From NCBI GenBank assembly GCA_964464385.1, contig CAYXFZ010000088.1, positions 1-9,161 on the forward strand: a stretch of 9,161 nt of DNA, read 5' to 3'. The notes beneath the pieces were generated by a model. The model saw only the letters and a program-made list of their open reading frames with translations, had not been told where the DNA came from and did no database searches. Of the stretch, positions 1 to 5,899 are shown piece by piece. Source of the DNA: CAYXFZ01 sp964464385 (GTDB lineage: Bacteria; Planctomycetota; UBA1135). Each line of letters opens with the position of its first letter. The first letter of the stretch is position 1. A program made the position numbers and the translations under genes.

Positions 1-471
1 CACAGAGCCTGAAAAAAGGACATCTCCTGCAATCATTTGCTCGCCGGCCGAGTGATAGAAGACCAAATGCCCCGGCGTATGACCCGGGCAAGGCCGGACC
101 AGCAAAGTTTCCTTACCCACCCGAATCTCCTTGGCCTGTTGAATGTCCACATCGGGTTGCGGAATACCGGGTTCCGGGAGGCCATAGAGGCGAGCTTGTT
201 CGGGTAAGCCTTCCAACAAAAACCGATCCCCCGAAGGAAAGGAAAAAGGAACCGAGACTGCCCGCAATAGATCACTCACACCGCCGATGTGATCCAGATG
301 TCCATGGGTGGCAACGGCGGACTCAATCGTGACGCCAAGTTCTTTGGCACGGGCCAAGACTGGCTCCGCATCGCCACAATCACAGACGCTGGCCAGCCCA
401 GTCTCACTGCAAACCAATAAAGTGCAATTCTGCTGAAATGGAGTCACCGTGACTTCGTGGATTTCAAGCAT
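1..471 (-). CDS. Metallo-beta-lactamase-fold hydrolase (glyoxalase II-like), C-terminus cut by window edge
   Basis: The first 157 codons are visible, from an ATG at 471; the 3' end lies beyond base 1. The protein carries the MBL-fold metal motif THGHLDH (H56, H58, D60, H61), then PGHTPGH with the ligand H131, then GDVLFSGS with the bridging D150. This order is typical of small cytoplasmic glyoxalase II-like hydrolases that cleave thioesters such as S-lactoylglutathione, but the substrate cannot be read from the sequence. No signal peptide is seen. The early TPFQQNCTLLV stretch matches the usual N-terminal beta strand of this subgroup. The start overlaps the end of moaE by 8 bases, which implies translational coupling and cotranscription with ssb, moaD and moaE. 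Family membership is secure; the specific function is open. Confidence 0.9.
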   Translation of the reverse strand, partial: MLEIHEVTVTPFQQNCTLLVCSETGLASVCDCGDAEPVLARAKELGVTIESAVATHGHLDHIGGVSDLLRAVSVPFSFPSGDRFLLEGLPEQARLYGLPEPGIPQPDVDIQQAKEIRVGKETLLVRPCPGHTPGHLVFYHSAGEQMIAGDVLFSGSV

Positions 472-898
472 GAGATTCTTCCCGAGATCCTTCCTTCCTG
501 TCTTGCACTTGTTCTTGTTTCCAAAGCGGAACTCGATCCTTTAGCCCATCCATGATCTGGGAACAGGCCAGGAATGCGGCCTTGCGATGGAAGGCAGATA
601 CCGCCACCGTGACAGCCCGCTTCCCACAGGGCACCTTGCCGACAGCATGCTCCACGGCAACACCAAGAATGGCATATTCCGCCGCAACTTCGTCCACGAT
701 TCGGCGCAGTTCAGCTCGAACCATGGATTCATGGGCTTCATACTCCAAATGGTGCACGGTTTGACCCTGAAGATTATTCGGTCGAACATCCCCATGAAAC
801 TCAACCACTGCGCCAGCGCCCTGACCACGCACCTGCTCCTCTGCCCAATGCCCCGCGAGGGGACCCTGCGTCAGGCGAATGGAAAGAGCCGCGCTCAT
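464..898 (-). CDS. moaE: Molybdopterin synthase catalytic subunit MoaE
   Basis: 144 residues, close to the usual MoaE length. MoaE is the large subunit of molybdopterin synthase, which uses the thiocarboxylated C-terminus of MoaD to put the dithiolene sulfurs into precursor Z (cPMP). Family marks are GAVVEFHGDVR (residues 28-39), LEYEAH (51-56), SAFHRKAAF (101-109) and the signature MDGLKDRVPLWKQE (116-129). By alignment from memory with the E. coli protein, active-site R39, H103, R104, K119 and K126 are kept here as R39, H104, R105, K120 and K127. One oddity is that the conserved HRxG motif reads HAVG (residues 84-87). The ATG overlaps the moaD stop by 4 bases. A charged tail of about 15 residues follows the signature. 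Confidence 0.95.
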   Translation of the reverse strand: MSAALSIRLTQGPLAGHWAEEQVRGQGAGAVVEFHGDVRPNNLQGQTVHHLEYEAHESMVRAELRRIVDEVAAEYAILGVAVEHAVGKVPCGKRAVTVAVSAFHRKAAFLACSQIMDGLKDRVPLWKQEQVQDRKEGSREESHA

Positions 899-1134
899 CC
901 GCCAGAAACGGGAGGAATCAGGGCAATTTCGTTTTGCGGCTGCAGACGCAGATCACCCAGAGCGAAGGCATCATCCACCGCTACGCGAAAGGAAGCCTCC
1001 GCCAAATCCGGGAACGCACTGCGGAGGCGGGCTTCCAAATCCCGAACTGTTTCCGGCAGGGGTGCCTGCAGAAAAATTTCGGAGGAACCGAGAGCCTGGC
1101 GCAGGCCCGCGAACAAAAGGACACGCAAACGCAC
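895..1134 (-). CDS. moaD: Molybdopterin synthase sulfur carrier subunit MoaD
   Basis: 79 residues with a ubiquitin-like fold, ending in the diagnostic PPVSGG. The terminal Gly-Gly is adenylated by MoeB and converted to a thiocarboxylate, the sulfur donor for molybdopterin synthase. Family features are a short beta strand start (RLRVLLFAGLRQALG), a central helix (TVRDLEARLRSAFP) and DDAFAL before the QPQNEIALIPPVSGG end. The start is GTG at 1134, only 3 bases after the ssb stop, and no in-frame ATG gives a better fold start. The stop overlaps the moaE ATG by 4 bases, as expected for two subunits made in stoichiometry. No other Moco synthesis gene lies in the window. Confidence 0.94.
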   Translation of the reverse strand: MRLRVLLFAGLRQALGSSEIFLQAPLPETVRDLEARLRSAFPDLAEASFRVAVDDAFALGDLRLQPQNEIALIPPVSGG

Positions 1135-1137
1135 TCG

Positions 1138-1572
1138 CTAGAAGGGGACGTCGTCCGGAACGAATTCGCCCCGACTGGGAAACTCGGGTTCGGCTTGGCC
1201 AGCGGTCGCCGGGACCGAGGGTGCACCCCCTTCCTCGCGTCCACCGCCGACAAAGTGCCAACGATTGACGACCACATCCAATTTGTTGCGCTTCTTGCCC
1301 GTCTCTTTGTCTTCCCAAGTGCTGTAGTTCAAACGGCCCTCAATCAGAACCGGTTTGCCCTTTTGAAAGAAGCGAGAAAAACTTTCCGCCTGCTTCCCCC
1401 AAATGGTGAGGTCAATGAAGTGAGCTTCCTCACGGTAACCACCCTGACCGTCCGGAATCCGCTCGTTGACGGCAATGCCGGCCTTGACGAGGGAAGTTCC
1501 CGCCTGGGTCTGGCGGAGTTCGGGGTCTCGCGTGAGATTCCCCATGAGGATGACTTTGTTGAAGGAGGCCAT
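1138..1572 (-). CDS. ssb: Single-stranded DNA-binding protein SSB
   Basis: 144 residues. The N-terminal OB fold (about 1-108) opens with MASFNKVILMGNLTRDPELR and holds the conserved HFIDLTIWGKQAE (51-63) and KGKPVLIEGRLN (71-82). A short Gly/Glu/Pro-rich linker (109-135) leads to the acidic tip PDDVPF, the peptide that recruits repair and replication partners such as RecO, exonuclease I and PriA in studied SSBs. The protein is expected to coat ssDNA as a tetramer. It heads the unit ssb-moaD-moaE-hydrolase and diverges from the PilZ gene. The ATG at 1572 has no Shine-Dalgarno: the 20 bases before it are pyrimidines except for one G. A likely promoter and a palindrome lie upstream. Confidence 0.97.
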   Translation of the reverse strand: MASFNKVILMGNLTRDPELRQTQAGTSLVKAGIAVNERIPDGQGGYREEAHFIDLTIWGKQAESFSRFFQKGKPVLIEGRLNYSTWEDKETGKKRNKLDVVVNRWHFVGGGREEGGAPSVPATAGQAEPEFPSRGEFVPDDVPF

Positions 1573-1594
1573 GGCAAAAGAGAGGAGAAGAAGG

Positions 1595-1619
1595 GACTCT
1601 GGACGAATCGTCCACAGTC
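1595..1619. promoter_or_regulatory. 25-bp near-perfect palindrome, candidate operator between ssb and the PilZ gene
   Basis: The left arm GACTCTGGACGA and the right arm TCGTCCACAGTC flank a single central A. Eleven of twelve positions pair; the only mismatch is C1599 against C1615. It lies 22 bases upstream of the ssb ATG and covers the predicted ssb transcription start region (about +1 onward from the -10 at 1624-1629). It could be a repressor site for ssb, for the divergent PilZ gene or for both, or a hairpin at the 5' end of the ssb mRNA. The symmetry is seen directly; the function is inferred. Confidence 0.55.
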
Positions 1620-1623
1620 AGGC

Positions 1624-1652
1624 ATTCTAGGGGCTGGGGGATCCCTCCCCAA
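1624..1652 (-). promoter_or_regulatory. Predicted promoter of the ssb-moaD-moaE unit
   Basis: Read on the minus strand, a -35-like TTGGGG (1652-1647) is followed by a 17-base spacer and a -10-like TAGAAT (1629-1624). The -10 is embedded in the nonamer TAGAATGCC, also found upstream of rpmE and ffh. The spacing is ideal for a sigma-70-type promoter, though the -35 matches TTGACA only in its first half. It would give an ssb leader of roughly 45 bases. Confidence 0.5.
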
Positions 1653-1656
1653 GCCC
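1631..1656. repeat. GC-rich imperfect inverted repeat within the ssb promoter spacer
   Basis: GGGCT (1631-1635) pairs with AGCCC (1652-1656), and the following G run (1636-1640) pairs with CCCC (1647-1650) across one bulged A. GGGATCCC (1638-1645) is an internal perfect palindrome. The repeat spans the -35 and spacer of the predicted ssb promoter and sits just before the PilZ start. No T tract follows on either strand, so an intrinsic terminator is unlikely. It may be a second protein-binding site or simply GC-rich sequence. Confidence 0.3.
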
Positions 1657-1667
1657 TCTCACCAGAA

Positions 1668-2036
1668 ATGCCGCATCCCGCCGAAGAACGTCGCCGTCAC
1701 CCTCGCATCGAGGGGGACGGGCTCCCCCTGCTCCTGCAAACGGACAGTCCAGAACCCCTCCGCGTGCGAGATTTGTCCGCTTCCGGGATCGCTTTTTTCT
1801 CGGAGACCCCCGTTCCGGTCATGACCCGCGTGGCCTTTGTGCTGGAATTTCCCAAGGCCGACGCCGAATTCGAGCGTATGGAAGGCCGCGGAGTGGTCGT
1901 CCGCTGCGAACGTTTGGCCACAGCCCTCGGCCATTTTGAAGTGGCTCTCTTCTTTCAAGATCTCTCAGAGTCTGCTCAAATTCAGCTTCAGGCCTATCTG
2001 GCTGAACACGGTGCGGCCGCTTCCCAAGAGGACTGA
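1668..2036 (+). CDS. PilZ-domain protein, probable c-di-GMP receptor
   Basis: 122 residues forming essentially one PilZ domain, and the only plus-strand gene in the window. The c-di-GMP-binding signature is complete: RxxxR in EERRRHPR (R9 and R13) and D/NxSxxG as DLSASG (35-40), followed by the usual beta strands ending GHFEVALFFQDLS (88-100). Stand-alone PilZ proteins bind cyclic di-GMP and act on motility, polysaccharide export or transcription machinery; the partner is not evident here. There are no membrane segments. The ATG follows CTCACCAGAA with no Shine-Dalgarno. The gene diverges from ssb and converges on prmC, their stops separated by 13 bases. It has no functional tie to its neighbours, so it is probably an independent transcription unit. 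Confidence 0.88.
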   Translation: MPHPAEERRRHPRIEGDGLPLLLQTDSPEPLRVRDLSASGIAFFSETPVPVMTRVAFVLEFPKADAEFERMEGRGVVVRCERLATALGHFEVALFFQDLSESAQIQLQAYLAEHGAAASQED

Positions 2037-2049
2037 AGGGAGAGAATCT

Positions 2050-2904
2050 TCAACCGATTCCAGGGGAGTTCGTGAACCGGGCATGCACGACCCGGTCCAC
2101 ACCTCCGAGATCGGCGCGAATTTCGGCAATCGAAAGGCCAGTTGCGCGGCAAAGTTCGGCGACATCCTGGGCCCGACTGGCCCCCACCTCGAAACAGAGG
2201 GCACCGCCCGGACGGAGGATGCGTGCCACATCAGCCAAAATGGCTCGATAGGCAAAATATGGATCCTCCAATGGAGTGAGCAGGGCCAAAGCCGGCTCGA
2301 ATTCCAAAACACCTCGACCTAAAGATTCTCCGGGCACCACGTAAGGGGGGTTGGAAATGAGGAGATCCACGGATTGCGGCGGCAAGGATTGAGACCAATT
2401 CCCGATTCGAAAAGCGGCCCGATCCTGCAACTGCAAACGGGTTGCGTTCTCTTCAGCCACAACCAATGCCTCCGGGCTTTGATCCACTCCCAAGCCGCGC
2501 CAAGAAGATTTCTCCGCCAGCAGGCTGAGGAGCAAACAGCCGGAGCCCGTACCCAGATCCAAGACATCCGCCTGCTCGCGGTTTCCTTCTCGCGCCAAGA
2601 CCACATCCACCAAGGTTTCGCTGTCCGGGCGTGGAATCAGGGTTGCCGGAGTGACCCGAAATACCCGCCCATAAAAGCCCACTTGCTCTGCCAAATAAGC
2701 GAGGGGTTCCCCTTGTAAAAGTCGCCCAAGTTCGGCCTCGAATTGTTCTTGTTCCTCAGGAGACCACCCCCCCGCCTCAGCAAGCAGTTGAGAAAGTCGG
2801 CACTTCCGCACCCGACATCCCAGCGCCTCGGCAAGGAAGGCCGCGTCTGGCACACCAGCAACTTCCAAGCGTTGCTTGGCAAGACGAACCTCTGCCGGGA
2901 TCAC
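2050..2904 (-). CDS. prmC: Peptide chain release factor N5-glutamine methyltransferase PrmC (HemK)
   Basis: 284 residues, the normal length. It transfers a methyl group from S-adenosylmethionine to the glutamine of the GGQ loop in RF1 and RF2, boosting termination. The N-terminal helical domain (about 1-75) is followed by the diagnostic PATLIPRPDSETLVD (86-100), the SAM-binding DLGTGSGC (116-123) and the catalytic NPPY (185-188), then FEPALALL (202-209) and PGGALCFEVG (232-241). The start is GTG at 2904, overlapping the stop of the upstream membrane-protein gene by 4 bases. prfA, the gene for its substrate, lies one gene upstream, so they are likely made from one message. Its stop faces the PilZ stop. 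Confidence 0.96.
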   Translation of the reverse strand: MIPAEVRLAKQRLEVAGVPDAAFLAEALGCRVRKCRLSQLLAEAGGWSPEEQEQFEAELGRLLQGEPLAYLAEQVGFYGRVFRVTPATLIPRPDSETLVDVVLAREGNREQADVLDLGTGSGCLLLSLLAEKSSWRGLGVDQSPEALVVAEENATRLQLQDRAAFRIGNWSQSLPPQSVDLLISNPPYVVPGESLGRGVLEFEPALALLTPLEDPYFAYRAILADVARILRPGGALCFEVGASRAQDVAELCRATGLSIAEIRADLGGVDRVVHARFTNSPGIG

Positions 2905-3935
2905 TTCTTATTGCGCTCGGCCCGACTGGCCTTGCGCGCCTCAATGGACGCCTTTTTCCGTTCTCCAGCCACAATCTGGGCCTCTTTGGCGCCTCGGACC
3001 AACACCACGGTCGCCAGGAGAGATCCAGCAAAAACTAAGATGGGGCCGGCGCCATATTCCAGGAAAGAAGACTCAACCCCTTCCTGCGAGGGCCAAAAGT
3101 CCTGCAAAGCCCCTCCGAAAGCAGTGGGAACACCGACCCGAAGTATCCCCAACATCCCATAGATGTCGGCCACAAGAGGAGCCACAAAAAGCAACCCCCC
3201 TAGCTTGGCGCTGGAAGTCACCAAGGGGAAACTCCAGCTCTTCCAAACGCCGGCCCGGGAGGCCCAGGCCGCCACGAAGACGAGCAGAAGAACCACCAAC
3301 CCGATGCCCTCCATTCCCAACACTCCACTGGAGCACCAAGGCAGGAATAAGCCCACCAACACGGCAAGATAACCCGCCAAGGATTTTTCAAATGAAACGT
3401 CCGTCTGCGGCTCCGGAATGGAAACTCGGGAGGCATCTTTTTTCTTCCCAAGAAACGGGGCGCCGAGAAGGAGCACCCCACCCAAAATCACCAAAACGCT
3501 GGCGAATGGGGATGTGGATGCAATCAAGAGGATGACCCCAGTCAGGAGAGAGAGGGGGCCAGCAGGAAGCAACCAAGGTTTCTTGGGTTGGAAAACCGGA
3601 CCGGGAACCGGACGTGGCGCACCGAGGCCGAAACGGAAAAATTCGCGAAGGACAAAGACCAAGGCCAAGCCATGAAGCAAGGTGTGCGAGCCCACCTGCC
3701 CCCATGTACCCAAAAGACCACCTAAGGCCAAGAGGGAACCGAAACCGTGCCAAGAAACGGTGGACGAGGGCATGTTGGGGTTCCCTACCGGAGCTGGAGT
3801 CTTGCTCGCTTTTTCTGGCGGTACCGCGGGCGTTTCCAATGGCGTTTCGGCAGGAGATTCCGCAGCAACCGCGTCGTCGTCCAAAATTTCGAACTCGTCA
3901 CCAAGGTCGAGAAAATCTTCCAGAGGGTCAGTCAT
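2901..3935 (-). CDS. Multi-pass membrane protein of unknown function between prfA and prmC
   Basis: 344 residues; I do not recognise the family. A cytoplasmic-looking N-terminus of about 60 residues starts very acidic (DFLDLGDEFEILDDDA, 7-22) and turns Pro/Ala-rich. Roughly six to eight hydrophobic segments follow, near 64-80, 86-100, 121-141, 143-163, 185-203, 208-227, 245-264 and 294-314. Short basic clusters (PKKP at 117-120, GKKK at 163-166) suggest cytoplasmic loops. The C-terminus (315-344) is a strongly basic tail rich in K, R and A. No catalytic or transporter motif is seen. The ATG overlaps the prfA stop by 4 bases and the stop overlaps the prmC GTG by 4 bases, so it is almost certainly translated with the termination factors. 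A ribosome or membrane role is possible but is inference only. Confidence 0.85.
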   Translation of the reverse strand: MTDPLEDFLDLGDEFEILDDDAVAAESPAETPLETPAVPPEKASKTPAPVGNPNMPSSTVSWHGFGSLLALGGLLGTWGQVGSHTLLHGLALVFVLREFFRFGLGAPRPVPGPVFQPKKPWLLPAGPLSLLTGVILLIASTSPFASVLVILGGVLLLGAPFLGKKKDASRVSIPEPQTDVSFEKSLAGYLAVLVGLFLPWCSSGVLGMEGIGLVVLLLVFVAAWASRAGVWKSWSFPLVTSSAKLGGLLFVAPLVADIYGMLGILRVGVPTAFGGALQDFWPSQEGVESSFLEYGAGPILVFAGSLLATVVLVRGAKEAQIVAGERKKASIEARKASRAERNKK

Positions 3936-5029
3936 GAGGTTGGGGGGGCACCGGGGTCAAGCGAGGCAACTTTGGCCTCGCGGTCAGCTTCAAGAAGGGC
4001 GGTCACGATGTCATCCAAACGGCCCGCCAACACGTGCTCCAGGCTGAAGTTAGCGCCAATTCGGTGGTCGGTGACGCGGTTCTGTGGCCAATTGTAGGTG
4101 CGGATGCGTTGGCTCCGATCCCCTGTGCCGACCAAACTTCGACGGGTTTCAGCCCGTTCGGCATCCCGCCGGGCCTTTTCCCTCTCGAACAAACGGGCCC
4201 GCAGCAAGGCCAGAGCTCGTTCCCGGTTTTGGTGTTGCAATTTACTCTCTTGGCAACGCACGGCCTCGCCCGTCGGGATATGAGTCACCCGTACGGCGGA
4301 GGAGGTCTTGTTGACATGCTGGCCCCCAGGCCCCGAGGAGCGCATCGCGGTAAATTCCAAGTCCTCAGGCTTCAATTCGAAGTCCAAATCCTCCACTTCG
4401 GGTAGCACAGCAACGGTGGCGGCGGAGGTATGAATCCGCCCTTGCGATTCGGTTGTGGGGACACGCTGCACCCGGTGCGTTCCGCTTTCAAACTGCAAAC
4501 AGCGAAAAGCATCCTCCCCGCTCACTTGAAAAACCAATTCCCGAAATCCGCCCTGATCCGTATCCGACCGATCCAGCACCTTCAAATCCCATCCACGAGA
4601 ATCGGCAAAACGGGAATAGAGGTCAAACAAATCAGCGACGAACAAGGCCGCCTCATCCCCACCCGTGCCCGCCCGAATCTCAAAAATTGCCGTGCGATCG
4701 GATTCTCCCGGTTCTTCCACCGCGCGCTCCAAAATGGCCGCTTCTGTGCTGGCTAAAGTTTCTTCGAGGGCTGGAATTTCTTCCTTGGCCAAAGTCGCCA
4801 TGTCCGCATCCTCACCATCAGCCAAAACGCGGGCCTCCGCCAGTTCCCGGACTGCGTCGGAATAGGCTCGCCACGGCGCCAGCAGTTTTTGCAAGCCGCC
4901 CAGCTCGCGCAAGAAACCCGGGTAATGCGGTGTGCCAGCCAACTCCGGATCCGCCACCATGGCCTGCAACTCTTCCTCGCGCGACTCCAGCGCTTCAAAC
5001 CGCGGGCGAAGAGTGTCGTGCAGGCTCAC
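3932..5029 (-). CDS. prfA: Peptide chain release factor 1
   Basis: 365 residues from the GTG at 5029. An in-frame TTG one codon earlier (5032) is less likely. RF1 reads UAA and UAG and triggers hydrolysis of peptidyl-tRNA. Seen here are the GTGGDEAALF segment (122-131), the codon-reading PxT motif as PTT in HRVQRVPTTESQGRIHTSA (RF1 type, not the SPF of RF2), and the catalytic SSGPGGQHVNKTSSAVR with GGQ at 235-237. QNRERALALLRARL in the last third is also typical. The GGQ glutamine is the target of PrmC, encoded two genes downstream. rpmE lies 12 bases upstream, with no terminator between them. Near the 3' end a run of seven C (3948-3942 on the minus strand) precedes the overlap with the membrane-protein gene. 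Confidence 0.97.
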   Translation of the reverse strand: MSLHDTLRPRFEALESREEELQAMVADPELAGTPHYPGFLRELGGLQKLLAPWRAYSDAVRELAEARVLADGEDADMATLAKEEIPALEETLASTEAAILERAVEEPGESDRTAIFEIRAGTGGDEAALFVADLFDLYSRFADSRGWDLKVLDRSDTDQGGFRELVFQVSGEDAFRCLQFESGTHRVQRVPTTESQGRIHTSAATVAVLPEVEDLDFELKPEDLEFTAMRSSGPGGQHVNKTSSAVRVTHIPTGEAVRCQESKLQHQNRERALALLRARLFEREKARRDAERAETRRSLVGTGDRSQRIRTYNWPQNRVTDHRIGANFSLEHVLAGRLDDIVTALLEADREAKVASLDPGAPPTS

Positions 5030-5041
5030 CAAAAAGGCGAA

Positions 5042-5248
5042 CTACTTGGAGTCGCGGGAATAACGGCGCCGGAAGCGATCCACGCGGCCAGCGGCATCCA
5101 CGAATTTCTGTTTGCCGGTGTAGAAAGGGTGGCAAACGGAGCAAATCTCGACGTGAACTTCTTTGACCGTGGAACGGGTTTCAAATTCGTTGCCGCAACC
5201 GCACTTGACGTGACAGTCTTGGTATTCGGGGTGAATTCCTTGCTTCAT
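5042..5248 (-). CDS. rpmE: Ribosomal protein L31, zinc-binding type
   Basis: 68 residues. A longer frame from TTG at 5254 exists, but the ATG at 5248 gives the canonical start MKQGIHPEYQ. L31 bridges the two ribosomal subunits on the large-subunit side. The zinc-binding (C+) form is shown by C16, C18, C36 and C39 in VKCGCGNEF and CSVCHPFYTGKQK, so it is the zinc-replete paralog; no C-minus copy is in the window. The end GRVDRFRRRYSRDSK fits the family. A predicted promoter lies inside the 3' end of maf. The leader can form a small hairpin, GGGC and GCCC around a 3-base loop (5259-5269). prfA follows after 12 bases. Confidence 0.96.
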   Translation of the reverse strand: MKQGIHPEYQDCHVKCGCGNEFETRSTVKEVHVEICSVCHPFYTGKQKFVDAAGRVDRFRRRYSRDSK

Positions 5249-5281
5249 GAACAAAGGTGGGCGGAGCCCAAGGGAAGCGGC

Positions 5282-5309
5282 ATTCTACCCCCTTTCGTTC
5301 TCCGGACAA
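5282..5309 (-). promoter_or_regulatory. Predicted promoter of rpmE, embedded in the end of maf
   Basis: On the minus strand, TTGTCC (5309-5304) is followed by 16 bases and TAGAAT (5287-5282), part of the shared nonamer TAGAATGCC. The maf stop codon TAG forms the first three bases of the -10. The ATG of rpmE lies 33 bases after the -10, giving a leader of about 25 bases. Confidence 0.5.
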
Positions 5310-5899
5310 GGGGAAGGTTGTGAAGCTTCCACTCCCGCGGATTGGAGGAGTTGTTGCACGGTTGCCACGTTGAGGCCAATCACGGTCTCTAGGAATCCGA
5401 CCCTCAAGGAGGCAAAGGCCGAGGCTCTCCCCTGGATGGCATAGGCGCCGGCTTTGCCCTGCCATTCGCCGGAATCCAGATAAGCGGCCAAATCCTTCTC
5501 CGAAAGCCGAGCAAACTCCACCTCGGCAAAATCTGCCTGACTCCAGGATTCACCGGATGGAGCCAGAAGAACTACACCCGTCCATACTTGGTGCCAGCGA
5601 CCCGAAAGTCGGCGGAGCATGGCTTCAGCATCCGCTCGGTCCTGGGGCTGGGGCAGGGCCTCGCCGTCAACAAAAACCAGGGTGTCCGCCGCCAGCACAG
5701 GAGCAGGGTGGGACAAACGGTGTCGGCCCGCTTCGGCCTTGAACAAAGCATGCGCCAAGACCCGTTCTTCAGGTTGGCTGGACGCCACGGGACCGTCATC
5801 TCCGGGATCCACGAGAACAAAAGAAATGCCGGCTTTTGCCAAAAGCTCACGCCGCCGGGGAGAAGTGCTCGCCAACCGCAAGAGCGTAGGGCCGGTCAT
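5285..5899 (-). CDS. maf: Maf/YhdE-type nucleoside triphosphate pyrophosphatase
   Basis: 204 residues. Maf proteins hydrolyse noncanonical or regulatory nucleoside triphosphates to the monophosphate and pyrophosphate; the YhdE branch prefers dTTP and UTP. Diagnostic features are LASTSPRRRELL (9-20), AADTLVFVDGE (71-80, with catalytic D72) and GKAGAYAIQG (148-157). The GYAIQG-type motif favours the dTTP/UTP branch. The stretch after it reads GFLETVIGLNVATV, somewhat diverged from the common NVVGLP form. The ATG overlaps the stop of the upstream endonuclease III-like gene by 4 bases, so it belongs to the ffh-rpsP unit. Its last codons double as the rpmE promoter. Substrate preference is inferred from family knowledge. 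Confidence 0.93.
   Translation of the reverse strand: MTGPTLLRLASTSPRRRELLAKAGISFVLVDPGDDGPVASSQPEERVLAHALFKAEAGRHRLSHPAPVLAADTLVFVDGEALPQPQDRADAEAMLRRLSGRWHQVWTGVVLLAPSGESWSQADFAEVEFARLSEKDLAAYLDSGEWQGKAGAYAIQGRASAFASLRVGFLETVIGLNVATVQQLLQSAGVEASQPSPCPENERG

Noticed and set aside
637..648. Loss of an active-site Arg making MoaE inactive
   Set aside because: On numbering the residues, the known active-site H103/R104/K119/K126 equivalents are all present; the changed Arg is in a different conserved motif, so inactivity is not supported.
1601..1613. The palindrome read as a classical LexA box
   Set aside because: Neither the CTGT-N8-ACAG nor the GAAC-N4-GTTC arrangement is present, so a LexA identity cannot be claimed from sequence alone.
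934..1824. A 296-codon plus-strand open frame across moaD, ssb and the start of the PilZ gene
   Set aside because: It runs antisense to two clear genes and overlaps the PilZ gene out of frame; no motif supports it.
4453..5166. A 237-codon plus-strand open frame opposite prfA and rpmE
   Set aside because: Very Pro/Arg-rich translation with no domain; a by-product of GC-rich codon use in prfA.
5249..5254. TTG start two codons upstream for rpmE
   Set aside because: The ATG at 5248 gives the canonical L31 N-terminus, and ATG is a stronger start than TTG.
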